This document shows positions 1 through 6,182 of a DNA stretch of 6,475 nucleotides, in pieces. Made by a program: the position numbers and the translations under genes. Every line of letters begins with the position of its first letter. Position 1 is the stretch's first letter. The stretch comes from an uncultured Bacilli bacterium (lineage in GTDB: Bacteria; Bacillota_I; Bacilli_A; RF39; UBA660), in assembly GCA_947589375.1 (NCBI GenBank), contig CANQAO010000062.1, forward strand, positions 1 through 6,475. The letters run 5' to 3'. Below the pieces are notes generated by a model that saw only the letters and a list, made by a program, of their open reading frames with translations, searched no databases and was not told the origin of the DNA.

Positions 1-23
1 TTTGTGCTTAAAGCTATATACTT

Positions 24-67
24 TTTACTTTGAAACATGTTATAATATAAATAATAGTTATAGGAGG
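24..67 (+). promoter_or_regulatory. Extended -10 promoter and ribosome binding site of the mod-res operon
   Basis: A perfect TATAAT lies at 41-46, preceded by TG at 38-39, giving an extended -10 (TGTTATAAT). The hexamer at the expected -35 distance (18-23, ATACTT) is poor, so the promoter probably relies on the extended -10. Transcription would begin around 53. AGGAGG at 62-67 is a strong Shine-Dalgarno sequence 8 bases before the mod ATG. An 8-bp palindrome, AACATGTT (34-41), touches the -10 and could be a regulator site, but it is short enough to be chance. Confidence 0.6.
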
Positions 68-75
68 AAACATTT

Positions 76-1824
76 ATGAGTTTGGAAGAAATGAGTAAAG
101 AACAACTAATAGAATATGTGGAAAGTTTAAAGGAAAATGAAAATGGCAAATTTGGTTTAGTGTGGGATAAAGAAAAAGAACCAGAAAAAATAGTAACTGA
201 ATGTGATAAAAAAATACCTATTTTAACGGAAATAAAAAATAGAAATGTTGATAATGGAGGGCGAGAAAATATTTTAATTGAGGGTGATAACTTCCACTCG
301 CTTAGTGTATTAAATTATACTCATAAAGAATCTATTGATGTAATATATATTGATCCACCATATAACACGGGGAATAAAGACTTTATATATAACGATAAAT
401 TTGTTGATATAGAAGACGGATATAGACATAGTAAATGGCTTAATTTTATGGAAAAAAGATTAAAATTAGCGCGAAATTTATTAAAAGAGGATGGAATTAT
501 CATGATTTCCATAGATGATAATGAATATGCTCAATTAAAAATATTATGTGATAAAATATTTGGTGAAAATAATAAACTATCAATCCACCATATTCAAGTT
601 AGATATTCTGATAAAACTTTAAATGAAAAAAATGACTGGCAACCAGTAATGGAATATGTTTTAATTTATGCAAAAAATAGTAATAAATTTTATGCTAACA
701 AGCCAAAAGAAAATTATTCTATTGATAAATTTGATACAGAATTTATAGAATTAACTGATGGTGAAACATTTGAGGTAAATGGTAGAAAAGTTGTTGTATT
801 TAAAAAAGATGAATGGAAAGTGAAAACTCATAAAGAATCAAATATCAATTTATTAAAAGGCACATGGGTATCTGGAAGTATTTATACTGGTACGGGTAAT
901 GGAACTATGGTTCAAAAAGTAATAGAACCTAGAATAGAAAAAGATGGATATGAGTGTTTATATAAAATATATGGCCTTGGTGAAGATGGCCTTGGGTATA
1001 GATATTTTACCGGTCCCAAAAAGAGTACTGCCACAAGATGCATGATGTACTCTGGTGTCCCTTTGGAAAGAAAAAAACAAATAGAAAAAGGAAATGCTGT
1101 TAAACATAAATCAATTCCTAATATTTATGATTATAGTCCGGATTTTGGAAATATTAGACATGAAGGTGGAGTTGCATTTAATAGTGGTAAAAAACCTGTT
1201 AAGATGTTAAAAAACTTAATTAATTATCATACTAATAAGAATGCCATTGTTTTAGATTTTTTTGCAGGATCTGGTAGTACTGGTCATGCCGTTTTAGATC
1301 TTAATAAGGAAGATGGTGGTAATCGTAAATTTATCTTGTGTACCAATAATGAAAATAATATTTGTGAAAAAATAACTTACAAAAGATTATGTAATGTTAT
1401 CAATGGTTACGATAATAAAAAGGGCTTAGGTGGAAGTTTAAAATATTTCAAAACAGATTTTGTAGATAATATAGGTACTAGAGATCAATTATATTATGAT
1501 TTAACAGAAAAATGCATTCCTATGTTGTGTGTTAAAGGTAATACTTTTAATAAAGTAGAATTAAATAATGAATATGCAATATTTACAAATTCTGATAATT
1601 CTAAATATTCATGTGTATATTTTGATATATTTGGCCTAAAGTATGCAGATTTTATAGATAAAATTAAAAACATAAAAGAAGAAAAAATATTATATATATT
1701 TACTTTAGGTGATTATATAAATACAGATAGCTTAAAAGGAATAGACAATTATACACTAGAACCTATTCCATATAAAATAGTTGAGCTGTATAAAAAAATA
1801 GTAAAGATGAGTAAGGAGGATTAA
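76..1824 (+). CDS. mod: Type III restriction-modification DNA methyltransferase (Mod subunit)
   Basis: Adenine-specific, S-adenosylmethionine-dependent DNA methyltransferase of a type III restriction-modification system. Mod protects host DNA and supplies sequence recognition to the Mod-Res nuclease. The 582-residue protein has the beta-class motif order: catalytic motif IV DPPYNTG at residues 93-99, then SAM-binding motif [11 protein letters not shown] at 395-404. The stretch before DPPY ([20 protein letters not shown]) and the one after it (EDGYRHSKW) are typical of type III Mod proteins. The region between the two motifs, roughly 180-370, should hold the target recognition domain, so the recognised site cannot be predicted. 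The ATG at 76 follows AGGAGG with 8-base spacing. Length is somewhat below EcoP15I Mod but usual for Firmicutes. No long simple repeat that would make the gene phase-variable is visible. It is 2 bases from res. Type III assignment is firm because of the partner. Confidence 0.95.
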   Translation: MSLEEMSKEQLIEYVESLKENENGKFGLVWDKEKEPEKIVTECDKKIPILTEIKNRNVDNGGRENILIEGDNFHSLSVLNYTHKESIDVIYIDPPYNTGNKDFIYNDKFVDIEDGYRHSKWLNFMEKRLKLARNLLKEDGIIMISIDDNEYAQLKILCDKIFGENNKLSIHHIQVRYSDKTLNEKNDWQPVMEYVLIYAKNSNKFYANKPKENYSIDKFDTEFIELTDGETFEVNGRKVVVFKKDEWKVKTHKESNINLLKGTWVSGSIYTGTGNGTMVQKVIEPRIEKDGYECLYKIYGLGEDGLGYRYFTGPKKSTATRCMMYSGVPLERKKQIEKGNAVKHKSIPNIYDYSPDFGNIRHEGGVAFNSGKKPVKMLKNLINYHTNKNAIVLDFFAGSGSTGHAVLDLNKEDGGNRKFILCTNNENNICEKITYKRLCNVINGYDNKKGLGGSLKYFKTDFVDNIGTRDQLYYDLTEKCIPMLCVKGNTFNKVELNNEYAIFTNSDNSKYSCVYFDIFGLKYADFIDKIKNIKEEKILYIFTLGDYINTDSLKGIDNYTLEPIPYKIVELYKKIVKMSKED

Positions 1825-1826
1825 AT

Positions 1827-4124
1827 ATGAAACAATTAAAGAACTACCAAGAAGAAGCAATAGAACAATTACTAACTTACTCAAATATGTATTTTAAAAT
1901 AGATGGCAAAGAAACCATTGTTTTTCAAGCACCTACTGGTAGTGGAAAAACATTTACTATGGCAAGATTTATGCTTGAGCTAGTAAATTCCAATAACAGA
2001 GATTTATGTTTTTTATGGATTAGTATTGGTAAAGGTGATTTACATATACAAAGTATGAAAAGTGTTAAAAGAGAAATTGATGATACCTTAACTTGTACTT
2101 TAATGGAAAATGAGTTTTTTGGTAGTAGATCAGTTATAAATCAAAATGAAATCGTTTTTATTAACTGGGAAAAAATAAGAAATAAAGATAAAAACTCTGG
2201 TGAATTTAAAAATATTCTGATGAAAGATAAAGAAACAATAAATTTTCCAGAAGTTATAAAGACCACCCATGATATTAATCGTGAGATAGTTTTAATTATT
2301 GATGAAAGCCATGCTGGGGCAACAACAAATCGTGCTAAAGAAATAAGAGATGAAATAATCGTACCAAAATTAACCATAGAAATGAGCGCTACTCCAGTTT
2401 TAACAAATGATATGCAAGCCAGAGTTGTTGTTGATCCTACTAAAGTTATTGAAGAAGGAATGATAAAAAAAGAAATTATTATTAATGAAAATATAGAAAA
2501 AATAATTGATGATGAAATAGATTCTGAAAGATTAATATTAGAAAGTGCTTATAGAAAGAGAAATGAGTTAGATTTAAAATATAAAGAACAAAATGCAGAA
2601 GTAAATCCATTAGTATTAATTCAATTACCAAATTCATCTTCTGGTGAAAATAAAAAAGATTCTGTTATTAAGTTTTTAAACGAAAAAGGAATATCAGAAG
2701 AAAATGGGAAGCTTGCAATATGGTTATCTGATGAAAAAATTAATAATGAATCAGATAAATTATTGCCAAATAATGGTTTAGTACAATACCTAATTTTTAA
2801 ACAAGCAATAGATACTGGATGGGATTGTCCTAGAGCCCAAATATTAATAAAATTTAGAGAAACTAATAGTATTACTTTTGAAATTCAAACTGTTGGTAGA
2901 ATATTAAGAATGCCAGAAGCTAAACATTATATGGATGAAACTCTAAATAAATCTTATGTTTATACTAATATACAATCTATTGCTATAAAAAAGGAAGTAT
3001 ATAATCCAAATATTATTAAATCATTATCGGCAAAGAGAATTGATAAATATACTTCCACACCTTTAAAATCATATTACAGAAATAGAATTAATTATGGGGA
3101 TATTACTACTTCCTTTTATCAAGCATTTGAACATGAATTTTGTAAATATTTTGGAATAAAGCAATTAAAAGAAAATGAATTAACTGATTCTTGTGCCAAT
3201 ATGGAATTATTAAGAGAAAAAGGCATCATGACAGAATATAGTAAAAATGATACTATTGCTAGTGATGTTAAAATTAAAAGTGAAAATATTGATAAAGATG
3301 TAAAAATTGACTTTATTGATTCTTTAGTAAAAGTTGGTATAAGTTCTGCTGACTTAGAAGCAAAATTTGAAAAAATCATAAGCGATAATTTGAATGGCTT
3401 TGCTCCTAAGAGATCAATACCAACAGTTAAACAAGCAATATTATATACATTTAAAAAATATTTAAGTTTAGAATCTGCTCGTGGTGGAATAATGTATATT
3501 CAAAATATGGTAGTTACTAATGAAGACATATTTAGTAAAATAATAAATAATGCCACTAATTCATACAAACCGATTCATGAGCTAGAGGTTGATAGTAAAT
3601 GCGAAGAAGAATTGAATGATAGTTGGGAAATAGCGCCAACTAAAAATTATAATCCCGAAACAAATCAAACATTAAATTCAAAATTATCTTTATATCAACC
3701 TTTGTATATGGAAATTAAAAATGGCAAAATGGATCAATTAGAAGTTGATTTTATACAAGAATTAGATAAGCATGATGATAAAATTGAATGGTTTTGGAAA
3801 AATGGTTCAGAACATATGAAAACTAATTTTGGTATTAAAAAGGCAGATAAATCTACTTTTCAACCAGATTTTATTGTAAAATTTAAAGATGGTAGTATTG
3901 GAATTTTTGACACTAAGGCAGGTAAAGGTTTTAATGAAAACGACAATGAGATTAAATCTAATGCATTGTATAAGTATATATCTGAAGAAAGGTTTAATGG
4001 TAAAAATATCATTGGCGGATTAGTTATTAAAGAAAATGGAAAGTTTAAATATTATCAGCAGGCCACTTATAAATCTTATTTAGAAAGTCCAGAATTGTGG
4101 GAAGATTTTAACAATTTATTTTGA
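1827..4124 (+). CDS. res: Type III restriction-modification endonuclease (Res subunit), DEAD/DEAH helicase
   Basis: Restriction subunit that joins Mod to form an ATP-dependent nuclease; type III enzymes travel along DNA and cut near one of two unmethylated sites. The N-terminal half is a superfamily 2 helicase core: Walker A PTGSGKT at residues 36-42, motif II DESH at 159-162, motif III MSATP at 186-190, DTGWDCPR at 329-336 (motif V region) and QTVGRILR at 354-361 (motif VI). The C-terminal domain carries a PD-(D/E)XK nuclease signature: PD at 680-681 and DTK at 695-697, so catalytic residues D681, D695 and K697 appear intact. At 765 residues it is clearly shorter than the roughly 970-residue EcoP1I/EcoP15I Res but has every expected motif, so it looks functional. 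AAGGAGG at 1813-1819 lies inside the 3' end of mod, 7 bases before the ATG, indicating one operon with coupled translation. Confidence 0.94.
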   Translation: MKQLKNYQEEAIEQLLTYSNMYFKIDGKETIVFQAPTGSGKTFTMARFMLELVNSNNRDLCFLWISIGKGDLHIQSMKSVKREIDDTLTCTLMENEFFGSRSVINQNEIVFINWEKIRNKDKNSGEFKNILMKDKETINFPEVIKTTHDINREIVLIIDESHAGATTNRAKEIRDEIIVPKLTIEMSATPVLTNDMQARVVVDPTKVIEEGMIKKEIIINENIEKIIDDEIDSERLILESAYRKRNELDLKYKEQNAEVNPLVLIQLPNSSSGENKKDSVIKFLNEKGISEENGKLAIWLSDEKINNESDKLLPNNGLVQYLIFKQAIDTGWDCPRAQILIKFRETNSITFEIQTVGRILRMPEAKHYMDETLNKSYVYTNIQSIAIKKEVYNPNIIKSLSAKRIDKYTSTPLKSYYRNRINYGDITTSFYQAFEHEFCKYFGIKQLKENELTDSCANMELLREKGIMTEYSKNDTIASDVKIKSENIDKDVKIDFIDSLVKVGISSADLEAKFEKIISDNLNGFAPKRSIPTVKQAILYTFKKYLSLESARGGIMYIQNMVVTNEDIFSKIINNATNSYKPIHELEVDSKCEEELNDSWEIAPTKNYNPETNQTLNSKLSLYQPLYMEIKNGKMDQLEVDFIQELDKHDDKIEWFWKNGSEHMKTNFGIKKADKSTFQPDFIVKFKDGSIGIFDTKAGKGFNENDNEIKSNALYKYISEERFNGKNIIGGLVIKENGKFKYYQQATYKSYLESPELWEDFNNLF

Positions 4125-4171
4125 CTTTTGTTCTAAGTGGCAACAAAAATGTACCCAAAAGATTGATAAAT

Positions 4172-4185
4172 TGTTTATATAAACA
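4172..4185. promoter_or_regulatory. Perfect 14-bp palindrome, candidate operator
   Basis: TGTTTATATAAACA is a perfect 14-bp palindrome ending directly against the -35 hexamer (4186-4191) of the dinD-like promoter. Its right half also forms a second inverted repeat, AAACATT (4181-4187) with AATGTTT (4200-4206), across the promoter spacer. The position is that of an operator for an autoregulator, and the Bro-N-type protein encoded next would be an obvious candidate ligand. This is inference; AT-rich palindromes also arise by chance. Confidence 0.45.
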
Positions 4186-4214
4186 TTGCATTAAAAACAA
4201 ATGTTTGGTATAAT
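4186..4214 (+). promoter_or_regulatory. Sigma-A-type promoter of the dinD-like/TPR operon
   Basis: The -35 hexamer TTGCAT (4186-4191) and perfect -10 TATAAT (4209-4214) are separated by exactly 17 bp. TG at 4206-4207 makes the -10 an extended one. Predicted transcription start is near 4221. This is the best promoter in the window and makes the downstream pair independent of the mod-res operon, which ends 61 bases upstream. Confidence 0.8.
4194..4207. promoter_or_regulatory. Candidate LexA (SOS) box inside the promoter spacer
   Basis: AAAACAAATGTTTG aligns with the Gram-positive LexA/DinR consensus CGAACRNRYGTTYC at 11 of 14 positions when the free N is counted. It keeps the core AAC-N4-GTT and the R, R and Y positions; the mismatches are the first two bases and the last. 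The site lies between the -35 and -10, where a repressor would block polymerase. The outer CG is missing, so binding may be weak or absent. The relation of the downstream gene to DNA-damage-inducible DinD makes the match more credible. Confidence 0.4.
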
Positions 4215-4223
4215 GTATACATC

Positions 4224-4230
4224 GAGGAGG
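4224..4230 (+). promoter_or_regulatory. Ribosome binding site that fixes the dinD-like start
   Basis: GAGGAGG lies 6 bases before the ATG at 4237. An in-frame ATG at 4201 would add 12 residues, but it lies inside the promoter spacer, upstream of the predicted transcription start and without a ribosome binding site. The ATG at 4237 is therefore the start. Confidence 0.85.
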
Positions 4231-4236
4231 TATCTT

Positions 4237-5100
4237 ATGAACCAAGATCAAATGCATTTAGTAAACAAAATATTTAACAATGAAACAATTAGAACTGTTT
4301 GGGATAAGGAACAAGAAAAGTACTTTATAAGCGTTGTTGATATAGTAGGTATTATTTCTGAAAGTAAAGATGGCAGAAAATATTGGAATAAGCTTAAACA
4401 ACGACTTAAAGATGAAGGAAATGAAATGGTGACAAATTGTCACCAGTTGAAACTTAAAGCTAACGATGGTAAATATCGTATAACCGATGTTGTTGATATT
4501 GAAGGAATGTTTAGAATTATTGAATCAATTCCTAGTAAGAATGCAGAGCCGATTAAACAGTGGCTAGCAAAATTAGGTCGTGAAAGAATTGATGAAACAT
4601 TTGATCCCTCAATTGCTGCCCAAAGAGCGATAGATTTATATAGATTCAAAGGCTATGATGAAAAATGGATTGCCAAAAGAATTAAAGGTATTCAAGATCG
4701 AAAACAGCTTACTGATATTTGGAAAGATGGAGGAATTACTGAACCAAAAGAATATGCAATTCTAACAAATGAAATTTATAAAGAATGGTCTGGCATGACT
4801 GCTAAAGAGTATAAATCATTTAAAGGCCTTAGGAAAGAATCGCTCCGAGATAATATGACTGATGTTGAAGTAGCGCTTGCAGATTTAGGCGAAATTGCCA
4901 CTCGAGAAATAGCTAAAAAGAAAAATCCACAAGGTTTAAATGAAAATATTGAAGTAGCAAGACGTGGTGGTAAAATTGCTGGTAATGCCAGAAAAGATTT
5001 AGAGCATGAAATAGGTGAGAGTGTAGTTGCTAGTAAGAATGCCCTTAACTATGAATATGTAGATGAGAAAGAAATTGAAATGAAAAATGGAGGTAAGTAA
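4237..5100 (+). CDS. DinD-like / Bro-N domain (phage antirepressor-type) protein
   Basis: A 287-residue soluble protein with the layout of E. coli DinD and the related Bro-N/antirepressor proteins of bacteria and prophages. Residues about 5-120 resemble a Bro-N domain: an RTVWDKEQEKYFISVVDIVG strand-helix start, the VTNCHQLK motif, and a QWLAKLGRERIDE helix near 108-120. The rest shows the DinD-type C-terminal half: a YAILTNEIYKEWSG segment, GLRKESLRDNMT at 197-208, then RRGGKIAGNAR at 242-252 and SKNALNY at 266-272. No nuclease or other catalytic motif was seen. E. coli DinD is SOS-induced and reported to inhibit RecA filaments; Bro-N proteins often bind DNA. Which role applies here is not visible. 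It has its own promoter with a possible LexA box and is followed without a gap by the TPR gene. Family assignment is from recognised motifs; function is unproven. Confidence 0.82.
   Translation: MNQDQMHLVNKIFNNETIRTVWDKEQEKYFISVVDIVGIISESKDGRKYWNKLKQRLKDEGNEMVTNCHQLKLKANDGKYRITDVVDIEGMFRIIESIPSKNAEPIKQWLAKLGRERIDETFDPSIAAQRAIDLYRFKGYDEKWIAKRIKGIQDRKQLTDIWKDGGITEPKEYAILTNEIYKEWSGMTAKEYKSFKGLRKESLRDNMTDVEVALADLGEIATREIAKKKNPQGLNENIEVARRGGKIAGNARKDLEHEIGESVVASKNALNYEYVDEKEIEMKNGGK
4427..4445. repeat. 19-bp intragenic palindrome in the dinD-like gene
   Basis: TGGTGACAAATTGTCACCA consists of two perfect 9-bp arms around one central A. It lies within codons for the conserved VTNCHQ stretch, which partly dictates the bases. 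It is unusually GC-rich and symmetric for this DNA. It could be an internal operator or an mRNA hairpin, or simply a by-product of the protein motif. Confidence 0.4.
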
Positions 5101-5976
5101 ATGAATAACAAATTTAACAATATGCTTAATGATTTTTTTGCAAATACTGATGCAAAGGATGAAAAAGAATTGGATGAAAAATTACAAGAATTCATTCAAA
5201 AATACAATGCTGGAGACATAGAATATGAAAATACAATATTAGATGATGCTTATGAACTTTTAGAAAAAGCAGAAAATGCTAGTACTAAAGCACAAGCTAT
5301 AAAATATGCAAAAGAAGCATATGATATGTGTCCGGATTGCTTTGATGCAATACTATTGCAAGTACATTTAGAAGAAAATCCATTAAAAAGGTGGAAATTA
5401 TTAGAAGAAGGATTACAATTTGAAAAAGAGAGATTAGAAAATGAAGGGTACTTTGATAAAGATAATATTGGACATTTTTATGGAATATTTGAAACCAGAC
5501 CATATATTAGAGGCTTATTAACAAAAGCAGAATGTTTAATTTTAGATGGTAAAATTAAACAAGCACGTGATGTTTATAAAGAGATTCTTAGATTAAATAA
5601 AAATGATAACGCAGGTGCTAGATATTCACTTATGGCCATATATGCTTTTTTAGAAGAAGAAAAAGATATGCTTAAGTTATATAACAAATATCAAGAAGAA
5701 AACTTAGAAATGTTATTTCCGCTATTTATACTTTACTATAAACAAGGAAATGATGATAAAGCTAAAGAATATTTAGATAGAATAAATAAAGCTAATCCAC
5801 ATTTTAAAAAATTCTTTAAAGGAACAATGAAAGAAAATAAAGATATACCTGAAGGATATTATTCTAAAGGAGATGCTTCTGAAGTTATAATGTATTTTAG
5901 CAAATATGGTTTCCTTGTCATAACAACACCTACTATAGATTATTACATATTAGAACATAGTAAAAAGAAGAAATAG
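5101..5976 (+). CDS. Tetratricopeptide-repeat protein, bacterial ST7-like group
   Basis: A 291-residue, probably cytoplasmic, all-helical protein with no signal peptide or membrane segment. TPR-like helix pairs can be seen at about residues 62-87, 138-169 (KIKQARDVYKEILRLNKND), 173-200 and 205-235. Between the first two is ETRPYIRG (131-138), and the third begins after NDNAGARY (168-175). From memory, these two motifs and the C-terminal segment with TPTIDYYI (near 276-283) mark bacterial TPR proteins related to the ST7 family, whose function is not established; TPR folds usually bind other proteins. The ATG directly follows the stop of the dinD-like gene (TAAATG), with GGAGG at 5089-5093 inside that gene, so translation is coupled and a functional partnership is plausible. 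The first 60 residues are acidic and helical without a recognised domain. No enzymatic motif was seen. Confidence 0.8.
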   Translation: MNNKFNNMLNDFFANTDAKDEKELDEKLQEFIQKYNAGDIEYENTILDDAYELLEKAENASTKAQAIKYAKEAYDMCPDCFDAILLQVHLEENPLKRWKLLEEGLQFEKERLENEGYFDKDNIGHFYGIFETRPYIRGLLTKAECLILDGKIKQARDVYKEILRLNKNDNAGARYSLMAIYAFLEEEKDMLKLYNKYQEENLEMLFPLFILYYKQGNDDKAKEYLDRINKANPHFKKFFKGTMKENKDIPEGYYSKGDASEVIMYFSKYGFLVITTPTIDYYILEHSKKKK

Positions 5977-6012
5977 GTAAAACCAAAAATAATGGTAATA
6001 GAAAATTGAAAG

Positions 6013-6044
6013 TCTATATTCTTTGTTAAATATATGAATATAGA
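6013..6044. repeat. 9-bp inverted repeat followed by an orphan Shine-Dalgarno sequence
   Basis: TCTATATTC (6013-6021) and GAATATAGA (6036-6044) are perfect inverted copies around a 14-base loop. No T-run follows, so this is not a typical terminator. GGAGGAG, a good Shine-Dalgarno match, sits at 6046-6052, but the only nearby downstream starts, TTG at 6060 and GTG at 6062, hit stops after three codons and one codon. It may be the remnant of a lost third gene of the operon or a regulatory hairpin. Confidence 0.35.
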
Positions 6045-6112
6045 TGGAGGAGATAGTCATTGTGTAACTAATATATAACAATTAAAGCTAAATTAATAAT
6101 TTTATAAATAAA

Positions 6113-6153
6113 CATAAACCTCGGTAATCGATTGCTAATTACCGAGGTTTATG
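6113..6153. terminator. 16-bp-stem hairpin: terminator and/or operator of the abiE promoter
   Basis: CATAAACCTCGGTAAT (6113-6128) and ATTACCGAGGTTTATG (6138-6153) are perfect inverted copies with a 9-base loop. The core CCTCGGTAAT stem followed by TTTAT could end transcription of the dinD-like/TPR operon. On the opposite strand the tail is even more T-rich, so it may act in both directions. The right arm fills the spacer of the downstream promoter, so the same repeat could serve as an operator. AbiEi antitoxins of studied type IV systems repress their own promoter by binding inverted repeats. Confidence 0.65.
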
Positions 6154-6160
6154 ATATAAT
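6132..6160 (+). promoter_or_regulatory. Promoter of the abiEi-like gene
   Basis: TTGCTA (6132-6137) as -35 and TATAAT (6155-6160) as -10 are spaced by exactly 17 bp, with TG at 6152-6153 forming an extended -10. The -35 lies in the loop of the large inverted repeat and its right arm is the spacer. Predicted transcription start is near 6167, giving a very short leader before the ATG at 6183. AAGGAAGTG at 6169-6177 is the ribosome binding site. Confidence 0.7.
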
Positions 6161-6182
6161 TGGAATACAAGGAAGTGATAAT

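Noticed and set aside
208..214. Run of seven A in mod (another at 1071-1077) as a phase-variation tract
   Set aside because: Runs of this length are common in DNA this AT-rich, and the frame is intact. Known phase-variable mod genes carry much longer repeats.
971..994. Direct repeat ATGGCCTTGG, 14-base period, inside mod
   Set aside because: It encodes the [11 protein letters not shown] stretch that I recognise as typical of type III Mod proteins, so protein sequence explains it. Two copies are not a phase-variation tract.
2141..2377. Minus-strand open frame inside res
   Set aside because: Shadow of a strongly supported gene. It has no family resemblance; the same applies to the other minus-strand frames at 321-512, 3119-3379, 4258-4443, 4440-4649 and 5297-5503.
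4122..4124. TGA at the end of res read as Trp (mycoplasma code)
   Set aside because: All Trp codons in the window are TGG, no gene has an internal TGA, and reading through would add only four residues. The standard bacterial code fits.
4126..4148. Possible terminator hairpin after res (TTTTGTT with AACAAAA, 9-base loop)
   Set aside because: The stem is only 7 bp and almost all A-T, with no T-run after it. Too weak to call a terminator.
4201..4236. Upstream in-frame ATG that would extend the dinD-like protein by 12 residues
   Set aside because: It lies within the promoter spacer, before the predicted transcription start, and has no ribosome binding site. The ATG at 4237 has GAGGAGG at ideal distance.
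4125..4236. CRISPR array, tRNA or attachment site in the intergenic regions
   Set aside because: No repeated spacer pattern, cloverleaf or direct repeat pair was seen in this interval or in 5977-6182.
6034..6078. Fourteen-codon frame starting with ATG (MNIDGGDSHCVTNI)
   Set aside because: It has no ribosome binding site before its ATG, and its start overlaps the stem of an inverted repeat. Too short to support without conservation data.
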